Below are positions 8,277-15,537 of a DNA stretch of 64,000 bases, piece by piece; the first letter of the stretch is position 1; every line of letters starts with the position of its first letter. This stretch comes from Pseudomonas azotoformans (GTDB taxonomy: Bacteria; Pseudomonadota; Gammaproteobacteria; Pseudomonadales; Pseudomonadaceae), in NCBI RefSeq assembly GCF_900103345.1, contig NZ_LT629702.1, positions 5,991,501 through 6,055,500 of the forward strand, in the 5' to 3' direction. The notes below the pieces were generated by a model that saw nothing but the letters and a program-made list of their open reading frames with translations, made no database searches and was not told where the DNA came from. The position numbers and the translations under genes are program-made.

Positions 8277-10694
8277 TTATTCCGGCAGTTTGAACGCCAT
8301 CACGTAGTCACCCTGCTTGGTGCCGAGGGAACCGTGACCGCCGGCCATGACCAGCACGTACTGCTTGCCGTCCTTGCCGGTGTAGGTCATCGGGGTGGTC
8401 TGCGCGCCCGCTGGCAGGCGGCCTTCCCACAGTTGCTTGCCGTTTTTCACGTCATAGGCACGCAGGTACTGGTCGAGGGTGCCGCTGAGGAACGCGACGC
8501 CACCGGCAGTGGTGAAGGTGCCGCCCAGGCTGGGCACGCCCATGGTCAGGGGGACCGGAACCGGCGAGCTGTCACGCACGGTGCCGTTCTTGTGCATCCA
8601 GATGGTTTTGTGGGTGGTCAGGTCGACCGCGGCCACATAACCCCATGCCGGTGCCTGGCACGGCAGCCCCATTGGCGACAGCATGGCTTCGAGGATCACG
8701 CCGTACGGCGCGCCTTTGTTCGGCTGCACGCCTTCGGTTTCGCTGACGCGTGGGCCTTGCTTGGCGATGTCGGCCGCTGGGATCAGCTTGGACTTGAACG
8801 CCATGTAGCTCGGGTTCACGAAAGCAATCTGGCGCACCGGGTCGACGGAAATGCCACCCCAGTCGAACACGCCGAAGTTGCCGGGGTAAACGATCGAACC
8901 TTGCAGCGATGGCGGGGTGAACGCACCGTCGTAGCGCATGGATTTGAAATCGATGCGGCACAGCAGTTGGTCGAACGGCGTCACGCCCCACATGTCACGC
9001 TCTTTGAGCGGCGGCGGCATGAAGTTCAGGTCCGACTTCGGTTGCGTTGGCGAGGTGTGGTCTCCCGCGACGGCGCCTTGCGGCACGGCCACTTCGTGGA
9101 TCGGCACGACCGGCTGGCCGGTGGCGCGGTCCAGCACGTAGATGCTGCCTTGCTTGGTCGACGCCATCATCGCTTGCTTCACGCCGGCTTCGGTCTTGAT
9201 GTCGATCAGCGACGGCTGGCCGCCTACGTCCATGTCCCACAGGTCATGGTGAGTGAACTGGAAAGTCCACTTCACGTGGCCGCTGTCGATGTCCAGGGCG
9301 GTCAGGCCGGCGCTGTATTTTTCCGAGTCTTCGGTACGGTCGCCGCCGTATTGGTCGGGCATCTGGTTGCCCATCGGCAGGTAGAGCATGCCGAGTTTTT
9401 CATCCACGGCGAACATGGACCACATGTTCGGCGAGTTGCGGGTGTAGGTCTTGCCCTCGGCCAACGGGGTGGTGTCGTCCGGGTTGCCGCTGTCCCAGTT
9501 CCACACCAGCTTGCCAGTGTGCACGTCGAACGCGCGGATCACGCCGCTTGGCTCGTCGGTGGAGACGTTGTCGGTGACGTGGCCGCCGATCACCACCAGG
9601 TTTTTGGTCACGGCCGGTGGCGAGGTGGAGTAGTAACCGCCAGGGAGGAAGCCACCGATATTGGCGCGCAGGTCGATCTGACCCTTGTCGCCGAAGTCTT
9701 CGCACATCTTGCCGGTGTCGGCGTTGAGGGCGATCAGACGGGTGTCGGCGGTCGGTACGAAGATGCGTTTCGGGCAGGCGTTCGGTGCAGCCGCCGGGCT
9801 GGCGCTGCCTGTCGGACTCTGCTCGGAGGCGTAGGCGGCGTCATCGTGATACGACACGCCACGGCAGGTCATGTGCGCCCAGCCCTTGAAGTTCTCGGCA
9901 CCCTGGCTGCTGATCTTCGGATCGAAGCGCCAGATTTCCTTGCCGGTGTCCGGGTCGAGGGCAATCACCTGGCTGTGCGGGGTGCACACGTAGAGCATGC
10001 CGTTGACTTTCAGCGGGGTGTTTTCCGCGGTGGTCTCGCCTGGATCATTCGGGCCAGGGATGTCACCGGTACGGTAGGTCCACGCCGGCACCAGCTTGTG
10101 GGCGTTTTCCGGGGTGATCTGCGCCAGTGGCGAGTAACGGTCACCGTAGGCCGAGCGGCCGTAGGAGTTCCAGTCGCCATCGGCCTGGGACGGCGCAGCG
10201 CTGGTCATGCCTGGTACCGCGTCGCGGTCCAGTTGGCCGGTCTTGACCATTTCACCGGGGTTGGTGAACTGGCTGGCCAGGGCGGTAGCACCCGCCAGCA
10301 CCACGGCCACGCTCAGCGCGCCAGTGCCCAGTGGGGCAGGCTGGCCGCGCAGCAACGGACGGCGAAACCACGGGAGCAGCATGACGATGCCCAGGGCGAA
10401 CAGCAGCGCCAGGCGCGGCACCAACTGCCACCAGTCCAGGCCGACTTCCCACAGCGCCCAGACGGTGCTGGCAAACAGCACCAGCGCGTACAGGCCCAGC
10501 GCGGCGCGGCGGGTGGCCAGCAGCAGGACGCCGGTCAGCGTGATGCCGATACCGGCCAGCAGGTAGTACAACGACCCGCCGAGCATCGTCAGCTTGATAC
10601 CCCCGGCCAGCAAGGCCAGGCCCATGATCAGCAGCAAGACGCCTAGCAACCTGGGCAGCAGGCGGCTTGGGCTCGAAGCACCATCAGTGCTCAT
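8277..10694 (-). CDS. gcd: Membrane-bound PQQ-dependent glucose dehydrogenase
   Basis: 805 aa, the normal length for Gcd. Five N-terminal membrane helices (residues ~12-140) precede a periplasmic eight-bladed PQQ domain. Landmarks include NSYGRSAYGDRYSPL, the catalytic-Asp region HHDLWDMDVGG and the PQQ-contacting lysine region STKQGSIYVLDR. It oxidises glucose to gluconate in the periplasm and passes electrons to ubiquinone, the first step of the direct oxidative pathway and of mineral-phosphate solubilisation. The start is supported by GGAG nine bases upstream. Related quinate/shikimate dehydrogenases share the fold, but the membrane region and motifs fit glucose dehydrogenase best. Confidence 0.92.
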   Translation of the reverse strand: MSTDGASSPSRLLPRLLGVLLLIMGLALLAGGIKLTMLGGSLYYLLAGIGITLTGVLLLATRRAALGLYALVLFASTVWALWEVGLDWWQLVPRLALLFALGIVMLLPWFRRPLLRGQPAPLGTGALSVAVVLAGATALASQFTNPGEMVKTGQLDRDAVPGMTSAAPSQADGDWNSYGRSAYGDRYSPLAQITPENAHKLVPAWTYRTGDIPGPNDPGETTAENTPLKVNGMLYVCTPHSQVIALDPDTGKEIWRFDPKISSQGAENFKGWAHMTCRGVSYHDDAAYASEQSPTGSASPAAAPNACPKRIFVPTADTRLIALNADTGKMCEDFGDKGQIDLRANIGGFLPGGYYSTSPPAVTKNLVVIGGHVTDNVSTDEPSGVIRAFDVHTGKLVWNWDSGNPDDTTPLAEGKTYTRNSPNMWSMFAVDEKLGMLYLPMGNQMPDQYGGDRTEDSEKYSAGLTALDIDSGHVKWTFQFTHHDLWDMDVGGQPSLIDIKTEAGVKQAMMASTKQGSIYVLDRATGQPVVPIHEVAVPQGAVAGDHTSPTQPKSDLNFMPPPLKERDMWGVTPFDQLLCRIDFKSMRYDGAFTPPSLQGSIVYPGNFGVFDWGGISVDPVRQIAFVNPSYMAFKSKLIPAADIAKQGPRVSETEGVQPNKGAPYGVILEAMLSPMGLPCQAPAWGYVAAVDLTTHKTIWMHKNGTVRDSSPVPVPLTMGVPSLGGTFTTAGGVAFLSGTLDQYLRAYDVKNGKQLWEGRLPAGAQTTPMTYTGKDGKQYVLVMAGGHGSLGTKQGDYVMAFKLPE

Positions 10695-10822
10695 AGTGTG
10701 TTTCTCCGTGACGTTGGAATTATGTAACCCCGTGCTTCACTGTAGATGACGATTCGGCACGGGCTTGGTTCAGCGTTAATTCGGTTTTTCTGGGGATAAG
10801 TGGGTTATCCACAGGCGGGCGA

Positions 10823-10877
10823 TTTATTCCCAGGCGCAGGTCGGTGTAAGACAGCGCTGTCTTTGTGGGTGGGAATA
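10823..10877. promoter_or_regulatory. Nested inverted repeats upstream of gcd
   Basis: A perfect 14-bp palindrome AGACAGCGCTGTCT (10849-10862) lies within a wider inverted pair, TTATTCCCA (from 10823) and TGGGAATAA (to about 10876). It is about 155 bases upstream of the gcd start. It looks like an operator, but I cannot name the regulator. The rest of the 10695-11104 gap holds a hairpin at 11037-11087 and otherwise nothing recognised. Confidence 0.45.
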
Positions 10878-11036
10878 ATCAGCAAGATGAGGTCGACCGG
10901 GGCATGAAACGTTTCAGTATGTTGCGGGCAAGGATAAAGGGAGAGGGCGTCAAGAGAAAGCGTAAATCGCAAGATGCATCATTTCAGATTTGGTAACAGT
11001 GACAGAACGTCGCTGCGCAAATAGTGCTGAGGTAGG

Positions 11037-11087
11037 GTTTTGTAGTGAGCGAGCTTTCCTCGCGCGGGGCTAGCCCGCTCACTACAA
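11037..11087. repeat. ~50-bp REP-like palindrome, copy 1
   Basis: TTTTGTAGTGAGCGAGCTTT pairs with a complementary arm ending GCCCGCTCACTACAA around a GC-rich loop. The same family recurs in the other orientation at 43884-43935. It lies just past the end of the TonB receptor gene but lacks a U-run on that strand. Confidence 0.75.
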
Positions 11088-11104
11088 GGGTCAGGTTTTC
11101 ACGG

Positions 11105-13123
11105 TTAAAAGGTGGTGCGTACGCCGAACTGCACGCTGCGCCCCGGTGCCGGCGCAATATCGCGCAGGATTGAGCTGGCATAGCGCACGGTCTGGTTGGT
11201 GAGGTTCTCGCCGTTCACGAACGCCAGCCACTGGCTGCCACCCATATTGAAGTGATAACCCGCGCTGGCGCCGAGGGTGGTGTAGCCATCGGTGCCGCTT
11301 TCGTTATCCGGCACGCGACCCTGGCCCGCCGCGTGTTCCACATCGATACGTGCCTGCCAGCGGTCCAGTTCCCACAGCAAGCCGCTGCTCAAGCGCAACG
11401 GTGCGATACGCGGGAGGGCTTCGCCGGTGTCGAGGTTGGTGGCGCGGGTGTAGTCGCCCGACAGCTCCAGCGCGAACTTACCGTAGGCGCTTTCGCCAAG
11501 TTTCCAGTGATCCTGGGCTTCAAAGCCGGCGAAGCGTGCACGCACGCCCGAATACTTGTACTCAGGGATGCCGCCCGCGTCTTCTTCGCCTTCATCGTTC
11601 AGCGTACGACCGCTGCCCAACAGCCCGATGTAGTTGGAGAAGCGGCTGTAGAACACCCCGAAGCTGCCCTTGTGGGTGCCATTGTCAAAGCGCAGCGCCA
11701 GGTCGCTGGACACGGCCTTTTCTTTCTTCAGGTTGGCATCGCCCAGCTCATAGGTGCCGGTGGCGACGTGGGCGCCGTTGGCATACAGCTCGTAGAAGGT
11801 CGGTGCACGTTCGGTGTAGCCCAGGGTGGCGGCCAGGGACCACACGGGCGTGAGGGTGTAGACCGCGCCCGAGGACAGGCTGCCGGCGGTGAAGTCATTG
11901 GACTTGTCGGCATTGGCAAAACGCGCATTGCCCTTGGCATCCGGGTCGACGCTGGTGTGTTCCAGGCGTCCGCCGAGGCTGAGCTTGAGGCGCTCGGTGG
12001 CCTGTATTTCTTCGAGGATAAACAGCGCGCCGGCGTTGGTGTCGGTCTGCGGCACGAAGGCTTCCTCGCCGAGGGCGGAGAACTCGTTGCGGGTCACTTG
12101 CGCGCCCACCACGCCATCGAGCGGGCCGATCGGCTGGTGGCGCGCTTCCACGCGGGCTTCATAACCCTTGTTCTTGAAGATCGTACCGGTCTGGCCACCT
12201 TCGATTTCGCGGTGCTCGTAGTCGGTGTAGCCCGCGTCGAGTTTCACCGAGGTGAACGGGCCCTGCAGGTTGCGGATCTCCGAAGCGAAGGCGTAGTGAT
12301 CCTGCTTCATGCGGATACGCACATCCTGCTCGGCAGGCGAGCCGTAGTTTGCGTCGTAGTTGCTGTAGGACAACCCGGCATAACCGTCGTCCCAGGTGTA
12401 GGAACCGCCCACGGCACCGCCGTCCTGGCGCCCGTCGCTGTTGCCCAGGCGGCCGTTCTTGCCGGGGGCGTCGTCGGCTGCCGGGGCGTGGCGGCTGCGC
12501 GCCTGGCCGGGGATTTTCAGGTCGTTGAATTCCCGTGCATTGGCGTCCAGGTGCAAGGCAAACGTGCCGTTACCAGCCTCCATTTTGCCGGCGCTGCTGC
12601 GGGTGGTGTCGGCGCCGCCGTAGCGCAATTCACCGGCACCGTGGATACCTTCGATGGCTTCGGTGGGGATGCGGTTGTCGAAGGTGTTGACCACGCCTCC
12701 GATGGCACTGCCGCCATACAACAGCGCTGCCGGGCCGCGCACGATTTCAATGCGATCCACGTTGACCGGGTCCAGCGGCACCGCGTGGTCGTAGGACAGC
12801 GACGACGCATCCAGCGCGCCCACACCATTGCGCAGGATGCGAATACGGTCGCCATCCTGTCCGCGAATGATCGGCCGGCTGGCGCCTGGGCCAAAGTAGG
12901 AGGACGACACGCCTGGCTGCTTGTTCAGGGTTTCGCCGAGGCTACCTTTTTGTTGCAGGGTCAGGTCATCGCCTTCCAGCACGGTGGTCGGCGAGGCAAG
13001 TTGCTCGCTGCCCAGCGGGTTGCCGGTGATAACTTGGGGTTGCAGTTCAAGGGCATGGGCTTCGGAGCAGATCAGCAGGGCGGCGGCAAGCGGGGTCAAG
13101 CGCCACAGAGACGAGCGGGGCAT
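11105..13123 (-). CDS. TonB-dependent receptor, ZnuD-like (probable zinc uptake)
   Basis: 672 aa with a signal peptide ending SEAHA. The plug domain contains SLGETLNKQPGVSSSYFGPG, IRGQDGDRIRILRNG and DRIEIVRGPAALLYGGSAIGG, closely resembling ZnuD/PA0781-type zinc receptors. A 22-strand barrel ends in the terminal aromatic VQFGVRTTF. An extracellular loop carries a His/Asp-containing segment (RHAPAADDAPGKNG). It should import a metal or metallophore through the outer membrane using TonB. A Zur-box-like palindrome just upstream (13156-13185) supports zinc over copper or iron, although copper receptors are related. Confidence 0.8.
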   Translation of the reverse strand: MPRSSLWRLTPLAAALLICSEAHALELQPQVITGNPLGSEQLASPTTVLEGDDLTLQQKGSLGETLNKQPGVSSSYFGPGASRPIIRGQDGDRIRILRNGVGALDASSLSYDHAVPLDPVNVDRIEIVRGPAALLYGGSAIGGVVNTFDNRIPTEAIEGIHGAGELRYGGADTTRSSAGKMEAGNGTFALHLDANAREFNDLKIPGQARSRHAPAADDAPGKNGRLGNSDGRQDGGAVGGSYTWDDGYAGLSYSNYDANYGSPAEQDVRIRMKQDHYAFASEIRNLQGPFTSVKLDAGYTDYEHREIEGGQTGTIFKNKGYEARVEARHQPIGPLDGVVGAQVTRNEFSALGEEAFVPQTDTNAGALFILEEIQATERLKLSLGGRLEHTSVDPDAKGNARFANADKSNDFTAGSLSSGAVYTLTPVWSLAATLGYTERAPTFYELYANGAHVATGTYELGDANLKKEKAVSSDLALRFDNGTHKGSFGVFYSRFSNYIGLLGSGRTLNDEGEEDAGGIPEYKYSGVRARFAGFEAQDHWKLGESAYGKFALELSGDYTRATNLDTGEALPRIAPLRLSSGLLWELDRWQARIDVEHAAGQGRVPDNESGTDGYTTLGASAGYHFNMGGSQWLAFVNGENLTNQTVRYASSILRDIAPAPGRSVQFGVRTTF

Positions 13124-13155
13124 CGGACATTCCTTGGTAAAACGGCGAAATGACT

Positions 13156-13185
13156 GGAGATTTATAGTTACAATATAACATCTCC
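13156..13185. promoter_or_regulatory. Zur-box-like palindrome
   Basis: GTTACAATATAAC (13167-13179) closely matches the gammaproteobacterial Zur core GTTATANTATAAC. Outer arms GGAGAT/ATCTCC lie at 13156 and 13180. It is in the divergent region between the TonB receptor (-) and the VF530 gene (+), 33-75 bases from their starts. A near-identical core precedes rpmE2 at 32572. Confidence 0.75.
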
Positions 13186-13259
13186 TTTTCGCTGGGAACG
13201 GGAACTTTTTTGATCGTGCTAAAGTGCGCGGCTGTGAGATCTCTTTTTAAAGGCCTGGC

Positions 13260-13493
13260 ATGACCGCGACAAGTAACGACCCTCTCCACGGCGTGACCCT
13301 GCAACACGTCCTCACCACCCTGGTGGAACATTACGAATGGGCAGGCCTGGCCGAACGCATTGATGTGCGCTGCTTCAAGAGCGACCCGAGCATCAAGTCG
13401 AGCCTGACCTTCCTGCGCAAGACCCCGTGGGCGCGGGAAAAAGTCGAAGGGTTGTACGTGAAGCTGATGCGTACCAAACGCCCGCTGGATTGA
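13260..13493 (+). CDS. VF530-family (DUF2132) small protein
   Basis: 77 aa. The sequence ([48 protein letters not shown]) is typical of the VF530 family, a compact helical fold proposed to bind DNA. Its biological role is not established. It is divergent from the zinc receptor and shares the Zur-box interval, so zinc-dependent expression is possible but unproven. The next gene starts four bases after its stop. Confidence 0.85.
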   Translation: MTATSNDPLHGVTLQHVLTTLVEHYEWAGLAERIDVRCFKSDPSIKSSLTFLRKTPWAREKVEGLYVKLMRTKRPLD

Positions 13494-13497
13494 TCCG

Positions 13498-14121
13498 ATG
13501 AAGCGGTTTGTGGCTGCGGCGGCGCTGGCCGGTTGGGTGGGGTTGGCGATTCAGCAATACCTGATTTTCTATTCGCGCTGGATGTCCGGCGCCAGCCTGC
13601 TGGGTGGGCTGGTCAACTTTTTCAGTTTCTTCACCGTGCTCACCAACACCCTCGCGGTGGTGGTGTTGAGCTATGTGCTGGTGAAGCGCGATTCACCCGC
13701 GAAGCGGTTTTTCCTCGCGCCTGGCATCATCAGTGGGGTCACCGTGAGCATCGTGGTGGTGGGCCTGGCGTACAGCTTGTTGTTGCGGCATTTGTGGCAA
13801 CCCGAAGGCTTCCAGTTCATCGCCGACGAGTTGCTGCACGACGTGATGCCCGTGCTGTTTTTTATCTACTGGTGGCGGTGTGTGCCCAAGGGCAACCTGC
13901 ACCTCAAACACATCGGCGGCTGGGTGATTTACCCGCTGGTGTACTTCGCCTATGTGCTGCTGCGGGGGGATTTGCTCGGGCAGTATCAGTACCCGTTCAT
14001 TGATGTGGGCACCCTCGGTTATCCACAGGTGTTCGTGAACGCGGGGGGGATTCTGGCGGGGTTTGTCGCGGTTGCACTGGCAGTGGTGGGGCTGGACAAA
14101 CTCATCAAGCCCCAGCCCTGA
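13498..14121 (+). CDS. Pr6Pr-family integral membrane protein
   Basis: 207 aa with about six predicted membrane helices (WVGLAIQQYLIFYSRWM, LVNFFSFFTVLTNTLAVVVL, GVTVSIVVVGLAYSLLLR, MPVLFFIYWW, YPLVYFAYVLLRG, GILAGFVAVALAVVGL). The TNTLAVV and HD...P motifs and layout fit the Pr6Pr (FAR-17a/AIG1-like) family, for which I know no defined bacterial function. It lies four bases downstream of the VF530 gene, probably co-transcribed. It converges with the siderophore-interacting protein gene with a one-base gap. Confidence 0.75.
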   Translation: MKRFVAAAALAGWVGLAIQQYLIFYSRWMSGASLLGGLVNFFSFFTVLTNTLAVVVLSYVLVKRDSPAKRFFLAPGIISGVTVSIVVVGLAYSLLLRHLWQPEGFQFIADELLHDVMPVLFFIYWWRCVPKGNLHLKHIGGWVIYPLVYFAYVLLRGDLLGQYQYPFIDVGTLGYPQVFVNAGGILAGFVAVALAVVGLDKLIKPQP

Positions 14122-14122
14122 T

Positions 14123-14890
14123 TCACTCTTCTTCGCTACCTTCGGCGCGCCAGTAACCGACGGCCTTGAGGAACGCCTCATTGATCTGGTGCGTGTCCAG
14201 CAACACGCGGCGTACCTGGCGTGACAGCTTGGTTTCGGTCGCCACGAAGCTGTACAGCGAGCCACTGGGCAGCGTCAGTTTGCGCACGGTGTCGAGCAGG
14301 TCATCCTGGCCGCGAATCACCCAGATCACCTCGACCTTGGCTGCACTTTGCAGCACCTGCTTTTCGCCCGCATTGGCGATCTCGATCACGGCCAGCACGC
14401 TGCGCCCGGCCGGCAACTCTTCCAGGCGGCGAGCGATGGCCGGGATGGCTGTTTCATCGCCAATCAGCAGGTAGCTGTCGAAGATATCCGGCACGATCAT
14501 CGAGCCTCGTGGCCCACCGATGTACAGGTGTTGGCCGACCTGCGCCTGCTCGGCCCAGGTCGACGCAGGGCCGTCGCCGTGCAGTACGAAGTCGATATCC
14601 AGTTCACCGATGTCCAAGTCGAAACGCCGCGGCGTGTAGTCGCGCATGGCCGGTTGCGGCCCGTCGCCCTTGATGGCGAACGTCGGGCTTTCCAGGGCGG
14701 CCTGTTCGGCGGCGTTCTGGGGGAACAGCAGCTTGATGTGATCGTCGCTGCCCAGGCTGACAAACCCGGCCAGTTCCGGCCCACCCAGGGTGATGCGGCG
14801 CATGCGTGGCGTGATGTCCACCACCCGCAGCACTTGCAGGCGGCGACGTTTGATTTCGTGGGTAACGCGATGGATGGTTTGTGTATTCAT
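14123..14890 (-). CDS. Siderophore-interacting FAD protein (YqjH/ViuB-like ferric reductase)
   Basis: 255 aa. The FAD-binding domain (MRRITLGGPELAGF, RDYTPRRFD, GPASTWAEQAQVGQ) and the SIP C-terminal domain (YLLIGDETAIPAIARRLEEL) place it in the siderophore-interacting family. Members reduce ferric siderophores with NAD(P)H and FAD in the cytoplasm to release iron. Its ATG overlaps the stop of the PadR-type regulator, mirroring the E. coli yqjI-yqjH pairing (there divergent, here an operon). It likely shares control by that regulator. Confidence 0.85.
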   Translation of the reverse strand: MNTQTIHRVTHEIKRRRLQVLRVVDITPRMRRITLGGPELAGFVSLGSDDHIKLLFPQNAAEQAALESPTFAIKGDGPQPAMRDYTPRRFDLDIGELDIDFVLHGDGPASTWAEQAQVGQHLYIGGPRGSMIVPDIFDSYLLIGDETAIPAIARRLEELPAGRSVLAVIEIANAGEKQVLQSAAKVEVIWVIRGQDDLLDTVRKLTLPSGSLYSFVATETKLSRQVRRVLLDTHQINEAFLKAVGYWRAEGSEEE

Positions 14891-15426
14891 GGGTTTTTCC
14901 CGTCGACAATGGCTTGGGCGGTGCTGTTGAGCAGCGCTGCGACACGCACGATTTCTTCCGGGCTCCAGCGCCCGTGGTGCGAATGCAAGGCATGGCGCAG
15001 GTTGTGCACCGCCTCGTGGATTTCCGGCGGGCGGTCCTGGCCGCGCAGCGCGCGCTTGCTCACATCCATGCGCAGGCGAATACCGTCGAGGGCAACCGTC
15101 TGTTCGCTTAAGAAGAGACGACCGGCGTCGGTGATTGTGTAGCGTTTTTTTCCGCCTTCGGTGTCGCCGCTGATCAGCTCGCTTTCTTCGAGAAAGGTCA
15201 GCGTGGGGTAGATCACTCCAGGGCTTGGGGTGTAGGCGCCGTCAAACAGGCTTTCGATCTGGCGGATCAGGTCATAGCCATGGCATGGCTGCTCGGCGAT
15301 CAGCGCCGGCAGCAGCAATTTGAGGTCACCGGGGGCAAAGACCCGCGGGCCACGGCCACCGCGTTCGCGGCCGCCGTGTTTTTCGAAGCCTTCGTGGCGT
15401 TCGTGGCGAGGGTGATGTTCTCTCAT
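14887..15426 (-). CDS. PadR-family metal-responsive regulator, YqjI-like
   Basis: 179 aa from the ATG at 15426. The first ~27 residues are His/Arg-rich (MREHHPRHERHEGFEKHGG), as in E. coli YqjI, where this tail binds nickel. A PadR winged helix follows (HGYDLIRQIE, GAYTPSPGVIYPTLTFLEE, GGKKRYTITDAG), then a helical dimerisation domain. It probably represses itself and the downstream ferric reductase by binding the tandem palindrome at 15448-15473. The upstream ATG at 15489 would read through that operator, so 15426 is preferred. The metal (Ni or Fe) is inferred from the homologue. Confidence 0.82.
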   Translation of the reverse strand: MREHHPRHERHEGFEKHGGRERGGRGPRVFAPGDLKLLLPALIAEQPCHGYDLIRQIESLFDGAYTPSPGVIYPTLTFLEESELISGDTEGGKKRYTITDAGRLFLSEQTVALDGIRLRMDVSKRALRGQDRPPEIHEAVHNLRHALHSHHGRWSPEEIVRVAALLNSTAQAIVDGKNP

Positions 15427-15447
15427 TTCTGTGTTCTCCTGTCTTAC

Positions 15448-15473
15448 TAAGATACAACTTAAGATATATCTTA
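15448..15473. promoter_or_regulatory. Tandem palindromic operator upstream of the PadR regulator
   Basis: TAAGATACAACTTA (15448-15461) and the perfect palindrome TAAGATATATCTTA (15460-15473) overlap by two bases, giving a 12-bp period. The site is 22 bases from the padR-like start and is AT-rich in a GC-rich background. Autorepression is the likely role. Confidence 0.7.
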
Positions 15474-15537
15474 TTGGCCGAGCAAGCACAGCAGACCAAC
15501 GGTCATCCGCGGAACGTTTCTCTGAGGGATGTAAAGG

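Noticed and set aside
8211-10646. 811-aa plus-strand frame opposite gcd
   Set aside because: It begins inside a REP doublet and mirrors gcd codons. gcd motifs on the minus strand are unambiguous.
11252-13153. 633-aa plus-strand frame opposite the TonB receptor
   Set aside because: Composition is Val/Gly/Ala/His shadow sequence. The minus strand encodes recognisable plug and barrel motifs.
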